In this document: in pieces, positions 8,111 through 15,615 of the stretch
Layout of the letters: every line of letters begins with the position of its first letter
Numbering within the stretch: position 1 is the first letter of the stretch
NCBI GenBank assembly: GCA_900550965.1
Contig: URUC01000018.1
Span: forward strand, 1 to 28,652
Origin: an uncultured Collinsella sp.
Lineage (GTDB): Bacteria; Actinomycetota; Coriobacteriia; Coriobacteriales; Coriobacteriaceae
DNA: 28,652 nt
Direction: 5' to 3'
Made by a program: the position numbers and the translations under genes
The notes under the pieces: model-generated
The model's database searches: none
What the model was told of the DNA's origin: nothing
Seen by the model: the letters and a program-made list of their open reading frames with translations, nothing else

Positions 8111-10000
8111 ATGAACGGAGTTTTGCTCATGGTTGTGGCCGCGGCGGTGCTCGCCTGCGGCTATCTGGGCTACGGCCGCTGGCTGGCCAACAAGTGGGGC
8201 GTTGACAAAGAGGCCCTCACGCCGGCCAAGCGCATGAAGGACGGCAAGAGCTTCTCGCCCGTCTCCGCCTTTACCGCGTTCTCGCACCAGTTCAGCTCGA
8301 TCTGCGGTGCTGGCCCTGTCACGGGTACGATCGTCGCCATGGCCTTTGGCTGGCTGCCCGTCGTGCTCTGGGTCCTCGTCGGCGGCATCTTCTTTGGCGC
8401 CGTCCACGACTTTGGTGCCCTGTACGCTTCGATGAAGAACAACGGCAAGTCGCTCGCTCAGCTCATCGAGAAGTACATCGGCAAGACCGGCCGTCGCCTG
8501 TTCCTGCTGTTCTGCTGGCTGTTCTGCATCATCGTCATCGCCGCCTTCACTGACATGGTCTGCAAGACGTTCATGTTCACCCCGGCCGTTGACGCTTCTG
8601 GCGCCGCTACCGGTGCCATCGACTTCACCAAGTCCTATGCCGCTGGCTGCGCTGGCACCATCTCCATCCTGTTCACCTTCGTCGCTATCGCCTTTGGTTG
8701 GGCCCAGAAGAAGTTCAACCTCACCGGTGCCGCCGAGTTCGTCACCGGCGTGGTCCTCATGGTTCTCATGTTCGCCGTCGGTATGCAGTTCCCGGTCTAC
8801 CTGGATAAGTTCCAGTGGTTCGCCGTCGTCATGGTCTACCTGGTCTTTGCTGGCGCCATGCCCATCCAGATGCTCAAGACCCCGCGTGACTACCTCACTT
8901 CCATCATGATGATCGTCATGATCGTTTGCGCTGTCCTCGGCATCGTCGTCCTGGGCGTCAACGGTCAGGCCACTATCACCGCTCCGGTCTTCACCGGCTT
9001 CTCCACTGCCTCCGGCATGATGTTCCCGGTCCTGTTCGTTTCCGTCGCTTGCGGTGCTCTCTCCGGTTTCCACAGCCTCGTTTCTTCTGGCACCTCTTCT
9101 AAGCAGGTCGAGAAGGAGCAGGACGCCGTCAAGGTCGGTTATGGCGCCATGATCGTCGAGTCCTTCGTCGGCATCCTTGCCATCATCGTCGCCGGCATCA
9201 TGTTCTCCGACATGAACACCGCCGGTACCGGCGCCCTCAACGCCGGCGTCGCTTCCACCCCGTTCCAGATCTTCGCCGCTGGTATCTCCCGCGGTATGCA
9301 GGCCTTCGGTGTTGACGGCACGCTCGCTACCGTCTTTATGACCATGAACGTTTCCGCTCTGGCCCTGACCTCGCTCGATGCCGTCGCCCGCATCGCCCGC
9401 ACCTCGTTCTCCGAGTTCTTTGCCCAGACCAACGACGCCCTGGCCATCGAGTCCAAGGCCGGCTACATGAAGGTTCTCGGCAACCCCTGGTTCGCCACGG
9501 TCGTCACCCTGCTTCCTGGTCTCGCCCTTGCCTTTGGTGGCTATGCCAACATCTGGCCGCTCTTTGGTGCTTCCAACCAGCTGCTCGGCGGTATGACCAT
9601 GATCACCCTCGCCGTGTTCTGCAAGTGCACCGGCCGCAAGGGCTGGATGCTCTACGTGCCCGTCGCCTTCCTGCTCTGCTGCACCTTCACCTCGCTGGTC
9701 CAGAGCGCCATGGGCTGCATGGCCGCTGTCCAGGCTTACGGCTTCTTCGGTACCATCCCGGCTACCGCCACCACGGCCGCCGTCTCCGTCGCCGCCACCA
9801 AGGGCCTGCAGCTCGTTTTCGCCGTCCTGCTGATGGTCCTGGGCCTCATCGTCGCCGTCAACTGCCTCAAGGAGTTCTTCGGCAAGGAGGCCGGCTCCAT
9901 GCCTGACGAGGAGCCCGAGTGGTCCGAGATGGGCAAGGCCGAGTACGGTCGCGCCGCTGCCGCTGAAGCTCCTGCCGACGCCGAGGCCGCCAAGGCCTAG
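8111..10000 (+). CDS. cstA: CstA-family peptide/carboxylate carrier
   Basis: Integral membrane carrier of the CstA family; members import peptides or pyruvate during nutrient limitation. The N-terminal signature FSHQFSSICGAGPVTGTIVA (near residues 57-76) and VHDFGALYASMKNNGKSL are diagnostic. Many hydrophobic helices span the 629 residues, and the tail is acidic and alanine-rich. A strong AAAGGAGG site precedes the ATG at 8111. Codons are strongly biased to C-ending forms (ATC, GTC, TTC) compared with the adjoining operon, suggesting high expression. The long leader with an Ile/Val peptide and a terminator points to control by amino-acid supply, which would fit a peptide importer. The substrate is not certain. 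Confidence 0.92.
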   Translation: MNGVLLMVVAAAVLACGYLGYGRWLANKWGVDKEALTPAKRMKDGKSFSPVSAFTAFSHQFSSICGAGPVTGTIVAMAFGWLPVVLWVLVGGIFFGAVHDFGALYASMKNNGKSLAQLIEKYIGKTGRRLFLLFCWLFCIIVIAAFTDMVCKTFMFTPAVDASGAATGAIDFTKSYAAGCAGTISILFTFVAIAFGWAQKKFNLTGAAEFVTGVVLMVLMFAVGMQFPVYLDKFQWFAVVMVYLVFAGAMPIQMLKTPRDYLTSIMMIVMIVCAVLGIVVLGVNGQATITAPVFTGFSTASGMMFPVLFVSVACGALSGFHSLVSSGTSSKQVEKEQDAVKVGYGAMIVESFVGILAIIVAGIMFSDMNTAGTGALNAGVASTPFQIFAAGISRGMQAFGVDGTLATVFMTMNVSALALTSLDAVARIARTSFSEFFAQTNDALAIESKAGYMKVLGNPWFATVVTLLPGLALAFGGYANIWPLFGASNQLLGGMTMITLAVFCKCTGRKGWMLYVPVAFLLCCTFTSLVQSAMGCMAAVQAYGFFGTIPATATTAAVSVAATKGLQLVFAVLLMVLGLIVAVNCLKEFFGKEAGSMPDEEPEWSEMGKAEYGRAAAAEAPADAEAAKA

Positions 10001-10040
10001 TCGGTCGGACGGGTTGGATCTCCCATCTATTTGACTCGGA

Positions 10041-10078
10041 AAGACCGGGCCCGCAATCAAGCGGACCCGGTCTTTTTT
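10041..10078 (+). terminator. Intrinsic terminator after cstA
   Basis: AAGACCGGGCCCGC (10041-10054) pairs with GCGGACCCGGTCTT (10061-10074) with one mismatch, followed by a T run. Confidence 0.93.
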
Positions 10079-10119
10079 CTTGTGAGAACAGGTGGTGCAA
10101 GGGCGTTCTCGCAGATGTT

Positions 10120-10149
10120 TTGCGTGGATAGGCTCGTGCGTTGTACCAT
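10120..10149 (+). promoter_or_regulatory. Tentative promoter of the Toprim-protein gene
   Basis: TTGCGT (10120-10125) and TACCAT (10144-10149) with an 18-bp spacer lie 35 bp before the GTG start and after the cstA terminator. Two CATATG palindromes (10147-10152 and 10168-10173) flank an alternating purine-pyrimidine AT stretch. Confidence 0.35.
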
Positions 10150-10183
10150 ATGGATGTATATGTGTGCATATGAAAGGGGCCCC

Positions 10184-12367
10184 GTGGCCAAGACGGTATA
10201 TTCCGATAATCAAAACAATGTCGATGCTCTGGCTGAGCGCCTGAGCAGCCAGACGTCGCTTTCTGCTGAGCGTGCCAAGCTGGTTGCCTACGACCTGCTT
10301 TGCCGCAAGGCGCTCAAGATTAAGTCGAGTGCGCTGGCGCAGATTTTCCGCTCCGTCGATAAGGAATGCGACACCAAGGCGATGCGCGATGAGCTTATCG
10401 AGGCAAATATCGTGACCAAGATCGAGGGTAGCGGCATTAACGGGCGCCCGGCGTTCTATACCATCAATGTCGAGATCCGCGATGCCCAGGAGCAGCCTGC
10501 CGAGTCCGTCGAGGATTTTGTCGTCGAGGATTCCGCTGACGCGCCTGCTGTGGAAGAAGTTGCTCCGCGTGAGCATGTCGATACCGATGAGTTGCTCGAT
10601 GAGAACGTCGTGCGCGCCTTTACGGCCAAGGCAGGACGCGGCGGTTTTGGCGGGGGTGGCAAGCGCGATGCGCAGCGCCGCGCCCAGCAGGAGCGCTTCC
10701 GTCGCGCCGTTGCTCAAAAGGGTGAGACGGATGCCGAGGCTGTTGAGAACGAGGTTGCTGCCGAGTCGCAGAAGCCCGCGAAGGAGCAAAAGCCCGTGGA
10801 GGCCCAAGAGCCCCAGCGTCGCCGTGGTGCCCACTTTAAGGCTGCGCAGCAGGATGTCGCGCATGAGGTTGAAGAGCCTTCCGAGGCTGCAGACGATGTT
10901 GAGGAGTCTGCCAAGAAGGCTCCGGGTTCATGCCGTCCCGGCCGCGGTTTTGCGGGACGCGCGTATCCCGTAAGGCGTCAGGAGAAGGGCGAGCCGGCTT
11001 CGACCGCTCAGGCCGAGAAGGACGAGAAGGCCGTTGAGCCGGCGGCTCGCGAACAGAAGCCTGTTGAGCCGCAGCTTGAGGTTGATGCCGAGGCCAAGGG
11101 CCAGCGGCCTACTGATGAGCAGACGGAGCAGGGCGCGTCGAGCAAGCCTCGCCGCCGTCGCCATCGCGGGGGCCGCAGTTCCCATGCCGAGACTGCAGCC
11201 GAGAAGACCACGCCGCAGGACGAGGATGCGAAGGCCGAGGTTTCTTCGGGGCAGCCTAAGCGTCAGCCGACGAAGGAGAGCAAGTCCGATCGCCCGCAGA
11301 AGCAGGCGTCTATGCCGAAGCGCGAGCGCAATTCCCAAGGCGATTCTAAGCGCAAGTCTCAGAAGAAGCCGGAGTCTGCCGTAGCAGATACTGCTACCCA
11401 GCAGCCCGAGTCGGCCGTCCACGGCGAGGTATCGGCGTTTGCCCTTGCCCGCGTTTTGGGCAGGCAGCTGCTCAAAGTTGTCCCTACGCCTACGGCGCTC
11501 TCTAAGATCAAGGAGCAGCAGACTCAAATTGTTAAGGTCGAGGGCAAGGACGGCAAAAAGGCGCCGCAGCGCACCCAGCACAACGAGATGTCCAACCGCA
11601 AGATTGCCGAGGAGATTGCAATCATCCAGGCTTGGATCGAGCAGAACCGAGGTGCCGATACGCCGGTTGCTTCGCGTCGCCAGCGCGCCTACCAGATTTT
11701 TAACGATGAGAAGGCCTTTGACGGCAAGCACGGCGAGCGCCTAATTCGGCGTATGACCGAAAAGGGCATCAGCATGCAGGCGATTAAGGTCGCCCCCAAC
11801 CGCCCCGTGCACTTTACGGGTTTCTTTACGCTGGGCGCCGACAAGCCGTTCATTATAGTTGAGAACCTGGATACCTACGACGAGATCGTCAAGCTGCTGC
11901 GTGGCCGCAAGCACGCCAAGCTCTTTGGCAGCAAGGTGGGCGGCGTGATTTTTGGCGGCGGATGCAAGGCGAGCGTCTCGCATGCCCTGGACGATTATCT
12001 GGCCGAGATCGGCTATCGCTTTAACTACGTCTACTACGTGGGCGATATCGACCGCGAGGGCGCGCGCATTGTCGAGCAGGCTCGCAATGCCAATGTGGTT
12101 GAGATCCGCCTGCATGCCGGCATGTACCGCGCCATGCTCGCCGAGCACAAGCGTCGCGTGAAGGCCGGCGGAGAGTGCGAGCCCGCGGCTGCCAACCAGG
12201 GCGTGCCGCAGAACTTGGCGGCGACGATCAAGGATCTGCCCATGGTCACGCGTGTGCAGTTCCGCAATGTGCTACGTGAAGGCGGGCGCATTCCGCAGGA
12301 GATTCTGATGACCGCCGACTATCGGGATGGCGACTCGGGAAGCTTCGATCGCATGCTGAACAACTAA
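10184..12367 (+). CDS. Orphan JetD-like (DUF2220) Toprim-domain protein with long charged linker
   Basis: A 727-residue protein in three parts. Residues 1-105 look like a helical, probably winged-helix domain (ending NGRPAFYTINVEIRD). Residues 110-430 are low-complexity, rich in Glu, Lys, Arg, Ala and Pro, with basic patches such as RRRRHRGGR. Residues 480-727 form a compact domain with FIIVENLDTYDEI (Glu560), VIFGGGCKASV and YYVGDIDREGARI (Asp621, Asp623). The E...DxD pattern with this spacing is the Toprim metal site, and the context matches the C-terminal domain of JetD, the DNA nuclease of the Wadjet plasmid-defence system. No jetA, jetB or jetC homologue is nearby, so a Wadjet role is not supported; a stand-alone nuclease or RNA/DNA-processing role is equally possible. 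The GTG start is chosen because GAAAGGGG precedes it; frame upstream covers the terminator. Confidence 0.7.
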   Translation: MAKTVYSDNQNNVDALAERLSSQTSLSAERAKLVAYDLLCRKALKIKSSALAQIFRSVDKECDTKAMRDELIEANIVTKIEGSGINGRPAFYTINVEIRDAQEQPAESVEDFVVEDSADAPAVEEVAPREHVDTDELLDENVVRAFTAKAGRGGFGGGGKRDAQRRAQQERFRRAVAQKGETDAEAVENEVAAESQKPAKEQKPVEAQEPQRRRGAHFKAAQQDVAHEVEEPSEAADDVEESAKKAPGSCRPGRGFAGRAYPVRRQEKGEPASTAQAEKDEKAVEPAAREQKPVEPQLEVDAEAKGQRPTDEQTEQGASSKPRRRRHRGGRSSHAETAAEKTTPQDEDAKAEVSSGQPKRQPTKESKSDRPQKQASMPKRERNSQGDSKRKSQKKPESAVADTATQQPESAVHGEVSAFALARVLGRQLLKVVPTPTALSKIKEQQTQIVKVEGKDGKKAPQRTQHNEMSNRKIAEEIAIIQAWIEQNRGADTPVASRRQRAYQIFNDEKAFDGKHGERLIRRMTEKGISMQAIKVAPNRPVHFTGFFTLGADKPFIIVENLDTYDEIVKLLRGRKHAKLFGSKVGGVIFGGGCKASVSHALDDYLAEIGYRFNYVYYVGDIDREGARIVEQARNANVVEIRLHAGMYRAMLAEHKRRVKAGGECEPAAANQGVPQNLAATIKDLPMVTRVQFRNVLREGGRIPQEILMTADYRDGDSGSFDRMLNN

Positions 12368-12390
12368 ATTCTACCGAACGGCGGACTTCT

Positions 12391-12508
12391 TGACGCTGCG
12401 AGGGGTCCTGGCACGGCAATCTGACGTTCAACTTCGGCGGCGCGACCAGAAGGTCAGCGCCGCCTTGTTTCACGCCACCTTGCCATACCGGGACCCCTCT
12501 CGCTGTCA
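12391..12508. repeat. Long foldback (imperfect hairpin) element, about 118 bp
   Basis: Both ends start with TGAC read inward, followed by GC and GAG(A)GGGGTCC; CGGCAA pairs with TTGCCA/TTGCC further in; and the apex is GGCGGCGCGACC-AGAA-GGTCAGCGCCGCC (12436-12464) with one bulge. No reading frame or T tract accompanies it. It could be a miniature foldback element or a structured RNA, and the folding would be stable on either strand. Confidence 0.55.
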
Positions 12509-12529
12509 CGTCCAAAACATCGATGTCAC

Positions 12530-12565
12530 GTGGCCTTCTTTGCGTGCGGAACTCGCGACAAACTT
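12530..12565. repeat. Second copy of a 36-bp dispersed repeat
   Basis: Matches 7681-7716 without gaps in 31 of 36 positions, including the identical core CGTGCGGAACTCGCGA. The copy here lacks the inverted partner that makes the first a palindrome, so it appears to be a half element or decayed copy. Confidence 0.65.
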
Positions 12566-12689
12566 AATGCCCGGCCCGTCGGGGCCACACGGCACGTTGC
12601 AGAAGGCGGCTCACTTTTCGGAACGGGGCCGATAGGCGTGCCTCAAAAAAATCTACCCCAGTCGCTGTGTAGGGTGTCTATAAAGAGCC

Positions 12690-12919
12690 GTGGCCAAAAA
12701 ACATCAAATATGAGTACTGATATTCTTTTAGTAGCAGTAATTTTGACCACATTTAAGGTGATTTGACGTGTCGATCGAGCAGATAAGCTGCCGTATCTCC
12801 TCAAATGTTCATTAAAGGAAGACCTTGATGCGAATAAGTCTCATTAAGATCTTCTTTTATTAACGAAAATAATGTAGCTACAACGATAACAGTACTCATA
12901 TTTGCCGTATTTTGGCCAC
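12690..12919. mobile_element. MITE-like AT-rich element with inverted ends
   Basis: The left end starts GTGGCCAAAA and contains AAATATGAGTACTG; the right end, read inward on the other strand, starts identically and contains the same 14-mer. Over the first 34 positions 30 agree. The interior is far more AT-rich than the surroundings and encodes nothing longer than a few dozen codons. No clear target-site duplication is visible. Size (230 bp) and long terminal inverted repeats suggest a non-autonomous miniature transposable element; a long-stem RNA is the alternative. Confidence 0.5.
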
Positions 12920-12954
12920 AGTCCTTCGGAGAGTCCTCGAAAATAGTCCCGAGC

Positions 12955-13010
12955 CGGCACTTGGGGACGTTCCTATAATGTCGGCACTTAGGAACGTCCC
13001 CAAGTGCCGA
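12955..13010. repeat. REP-like palindrome, 21-bp perfect arms
   Basis: The 21-bp arm at 12955-12975 (beginning CGGCACTTGGGGACGTTCC) is repeated in inverse at 12989-13009 with a 13-nt loop. A further GTCGGCACTT lies inside the loop at 12980-12989 and can pair with 13001-13010 instead. Palindromes with a GGGGACGTTCC core are, to my recollection, common dispersed repeats linked to Y1 (REP-associated) transposases in several phyla; no transposase is in this window. Confidence 0.6.
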
Positions 13011-13011
13011 C

Positions 13012-13268
13012 ACCGCGTCTGCCTGCGGCGGCCGCGCGCCGCTGCGTCGCTCCGCATCCTTGCGGGTTCGGATTCCTCCGCTTGGCGGCGTTGGCTCGAT
13101 TTGCTTGACGTGAGGGGCTCTTGGCTGGTGTGGGACGGAGGGATTCCGCGTCCGCCTGGTCGGCGGCCGCGCCCCGCTGCGTCGCTTCGCTCCTTGCGTG
13201 CTGCGCTGGAAAACGCTTCGCGTTTCCTCAGCTCCGCACCCTTGCGGGTTCGAATTCCTCCGCTTGCC
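13012..13268. repeat. Two related GC-rich repeat units with a tRNA 3'-end fragment between them
   Basis: Unit A (13012-13090) and unit B (13146-13268) share CCGCGTC-GCCTG, GGCGGCCGCGC, CGCTGCGTCGCT and TTGCGGGTTCG-ATTCCTCCGC; unit B carries about 45 extra bp with a small hairpin. Between them, 13131-13146 repeats 16 bases of the 3' end of the adjacent tRNA-Gln gene (TGGGACGGAGGGATTC). No protein-coding signal convinces in any frame. Confidence 0.5.
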
Positions 13269-13270
13269 CA

Positions 13271-13308
13271 CAAGAAAGCGCCCTGGGCCGTTATGGGCTT
13301 AGGGCGCT
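13271..13308 (-). terminator. Intrinsic terminator of the tRNA-Gln gene
   Basis: On the minus strand AGCGCCCT (13308-13301) pairs with AGGGCGCT (13284-13277), followed by TTTCTT. It begins 9 nt after the tRNA CCA end. Confidence 0.75.
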
Positions 13309-13317
13309 CAGTTTTAA

Positions 13318-13392
13318 TGGCTGGGACGGAGGGATTCGAACCCCCAACAGCCGGCACCAAAAACCGGAGTTCTACCGTTGAACTACGTCCCA
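13318..13392 (-). tRNA. tRNA-Gln (anticodon UUG)
   Basis: On the minus strand the acceptor TGGGACG pairs with CGTCCCA. The D arm is GTTC-AACGGTA-GAAC, the anticodon arm CCGGT-TTTTGGT-GCCGG places TTG at positions 34-36, and the T arm GGGGG-TTCGAAT-CCCTC is standard. G is the discriminator and CCA is encoded in the genome (13320-13318). All stems close, so the gene looks functional. Confidence 0.95.
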
Positions 13393-13430
13393 ATGTGTGG
13401 TGTTGCCCAAAAGCAACTCGTCTAGTTTAC

Positions 13431-14336
13431 CTAATCTGCGAGGGCATCGCAAACGCCGTCGAGTAGGCGTACGGCGAGCGTCTGCGCGTCGCTGGCCGTG
13501 AAGGTGCCGTTGTAGCGCGTCATGCCCGTGAGCTCAATGCGAATGCGAGCCGGCTTCTGCTGCGCGGCGACATTGGCGGTGCGGATGCGCTGGGCCAGGT
13601 TGTGGCACTCGGCGAGGGCAATCGTGGCGCGTGGCGCGGCGTCGGCGGGCAGCTCGTCGCTTGCGATCTCGAGCACCAGGTCAACGTTGGTTGGGACCTC
13701 GGAGTCGCAGAGCATCATGCCGCTGTTGTCGGTCGTTGCCGTGGCGATATTCCACATGCGCGACGCAACACTGCGCGCGATGGGGTCCTCGCCGATAACG
13801 GCAATCTGGAAGCGCTCGAGCACGTTGGCGGCGCGAGCAAAACCGATGCGGGACTCGGCTTCGGTGACCGAGGGCTTGCCCTCCCACACATGGTGCAGGC
13901 GGTTGATGTAGGCGTAGGTGTCCTGGAAGGCCATGCCGTCGGCAAACAGGCCGACATTTTCCTGGAACTGCTGCAGGGCGGCCTCGGTATGCGGACCAAA
14001 GTAGCCGTCGTCCTCGCCGCAGGCAAAGCCCAAAACGTTGAGAGCGCGCTGCAGGGCCTGCACATCGGCGCCATGGAAATTGGGCATGCGCAGATACAGA
14101 GTGCGGTCGCCCAGCTTATACGAGGCGTCGACCAGGGCGCTCCAACAGGGGATATCGACGGCATGACCGGCAGCAAGGCCGCTGTCGAGCCTGAAGGTGC
14201 TGACGGCCTGCTCGGTGGTGGTGCCAAAGCGCTTGTCGGCAACCTCGGTGTCATCGATTGTATAGCCGAGCTGCAGAAGGCGGGACTGGACGTCCTCGAC
14301 GGCTGCTCCCTGCATGCCCGTTGTAATAGGTTCCAT
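13431..14336 (-). CDS. Peptidoglycan-binding-domain protein
   Basis: The 301-residue protein opens with two PG_binding_1-like repeats: residues 5-65 (GMQGAAVEDVQSRLLQLGY, FGTTTEQAVSTFRLDSGL) and 80-145 (GADVQALQRALNVLGFACG, DGYFGPHTEAALQQFQENVGL). The remainder (about 160-300) is an alpha/beta region with ARIRIELTGMTRYNG and LAVRLLDGVCDAL; its layout of hydrophobic strands and the IELTGMTRYNG strand is reminiscent of an amidase-like fold, but the zinc ligands of Amidase_3 are not recognisable, so I do not name an activity. No signal peptide is seen, odd for a wall protein. AAAGGGG precedes the ATG by 7 nt. It lies between tRNA-Gln and the prenyl synthase, which is transcribed in the same direction 138 bp upstream. 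Confidence 0.75.
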   Translation of the reverse strand: MEPITTGMQGAAVEDVQSRLLQLGYTIDDTEVADKRFGTTTEQAVSTFRLDSGLAAGHAVDIPCWSALVDASYKLGDRTLYLRMPNFHGADVQALQRALNVLGFACGEDDGYFGPHTEAALQQFQENVGLFADGMAFQDTYAYINRLHHVWEGKPSVTEAESRIGFARAANVLERFQIAVIGEDPIARSVASRMWNIATATTDNSGMMLCDSEVPTNVDLVLEIASDELPADAAPRATIALAECHNLAQRIRTANVAAQQKPARIRIELTGMTRYNGTFTASDAQTLAVRLLDGVCDALAD

Positions 14337-14474
14337 GAACGAACCCCTTTCGGCGTACCATTCGTACTATTTGAGCGTGTGTCGGATAGACAACGCAAAG
14401 GGATGCATAAACATGCACTCAACAGTGTAGCAAGTTGTACCCAAATACGCTGCTGACAGGTTTTATAACCCCCG

Positions 14475-15500
14475 CTAGTTAAGGCGCTCCACAAAGAAAT
14501 CTGCCATGGAGAGGAGCAGTTCACGTGCATGCGGGTCGAGCGAAACGTCCTCGATGGCCGCTTTGGCCTTGGCGGTCAGGTCGAGCGCATAAGTGTGGGC
14601 GTAATCGATAGAGCCGGTCTCCTGGAAGATCTCCACGGCGCGTGCGAGTTGCGCGGGGTCCTCGGTGCCCGAGGAAAGGATCGCTTCAATCTCGTCGTGA
14701 TAGCGCTCATCAGACAGGGCGTGCACGGCAACGAGCGTGCGCTTACCCTCGGTGATGTCGGTGCGGAAGTCCTTGTTGGCGGCCTCCTTGGTGCCGATCA
14801 AGTTGAGCAGGTCGTCTTGAATTTGGAAGGCAAGGCCCGTGTGCAGGCCAAAGGCGCGCAGCGCCTCAATTTGCTCCTCGCTGCCTCCGCCAATGATGGC
14901 TCCGGTGGCAAGCGGCGTGGCTCCGCTGTAGTACGCGGTCTTGTGCGTCGCCATGTCCAGATAATCGTCGACCGAGATGTCGAAGCGTGCGTCACGGACC
15001 CAGCCCAAGTCGAGTGCCTGGCCCTCGATGGTGCGAACGATCATCTCGGTGAGCTCGTGGAGCACGCGCAGTTTCACGTCGGACTCCAGCGTGGGGTCGT
15101 CGAGAACCGTCTTGGTGACCATGGTGAGCGCTAGGTCGCCACAATTGATGGCAAGCCCCGTGCCCTCGGTGAGGTGCATGCAGGGCTTGCCGCGGCGCAG
15201 CTGTCCGTTGTCGGCGATGTCGTCGTGGATGAGTGCGCCCGACTGAAAGTGCTCGATGGCCGCCGCGGCGCTGCGGGCGCTCTCAAAGCTGCCGCCTACC
15301 GCGGTGGCGGCGAGCATGCAGATGAGCGGGCGGTGGCGTTTACCGGCGTTGGCCGTAAATGCCGAGAGCGGGGTATACAGGTAGCGCTCGATATCGGCGG
15401 AAGTCGCCTGTCCGTCAAAGAACGTGGCCAGATAGTCGTTAATCTGGTCAAAGTGCTGGGCTAAAAAGCTGGTAAACGGACTGGACACGGGTTCTCGCAT
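14475..15500 (-). CDS. Polyprenyl diphosphate synthase (trans-isoprenyl family)
   Basis: Condenses isopentenyl diphosphate with allylic diphosphates to make isoprenoid chains for quinones or lipid carriers. The first Asp-rich motif is HDDIADNGQLRRGK (DDIAD at 93-97); the second is FQIQDDLLNL (229-233), where the usual final Asp is Asn. GKRHRPL near residue 53 is the diphosphate-binding site. Small residues (Gly88, Ala89) 4-5 positions before the first Asp suggest a product longer than farnesyl diphosphate. Length (341) is normal. The ATG at 15500 has only a weak ribosome site (AAAGA); a GTG at residue 5 is possible. The gap of 115 bp to the PTS gene upstream carries no T-tailed terminator that I can see. 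Confidence 0.88.
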   Translation of the reverse strand: MREPVSSPFTSFLAQHFDQINDYLATFFDGQATSADIERYLYTPLSAFTANAGKRHRPLICMLAATAVGGSFESARSAAAAIEHFQSGALIHDDIADNGQLRRGKPCMHLTEGTGLAINCGDLALTMVTKTVLDDPTLESDVKLRVLHELTEMIVRTIEGQALDLGWVRDARFDISVDDYLDMATHKTAYYSGATPLATGAIIGGGSEEQIEALRAFGLHTGLAFQIQDDLLNLIGTKEAANKDFRTDITEGKRTLVAVHALSDERYHDEIEAILSSGTEDPAQLARAVEIFQETGSIDYAHTYALDLTAKAKAAIEDVSLDPHARELLLSMADFFVERLN

Positions 15501-15615
15501 TCTTTGATAGGTTGCATCGTTGCATTATGCAGACAACATATTGCCACATTAGGGCGTCGAGCGCGGCGGTTGAAGACGATTGGTCCATGCGGCCGCAAGT
15601 GCGGTAGGGGCTTGG

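Noticed and set aside
7952..10864. A 970-codon open frame on the minus strand across cstA and the next gene
   Set aside because: It is antisense to cstA, which has clear family motifs, a strong ribosome site and biased codons. The antisense translation is low-complexity (Gly/Asp/Glu/His-rich), a known product of GC-rich codon bias.
10184..12367. Complete Wadjet defence system
   Set aside because: Only a JetD-like domain is present; no condensin-like or accessory jet genes lie within the window.
12711..12766. Short peptides starting NMST at both ends of the AT-rich element
   Set aside because: They arise from the inverted ends being copies of each other, lack ribosome sites and show no family similarity I recognise.
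12896..13466. Several 80-180-codon frames over 12896-13466 on both strands
   Set aside because: They run through the REP palindrome, GC-rich repeats and the tRNA gene, so they are unlikely to be real proteins.
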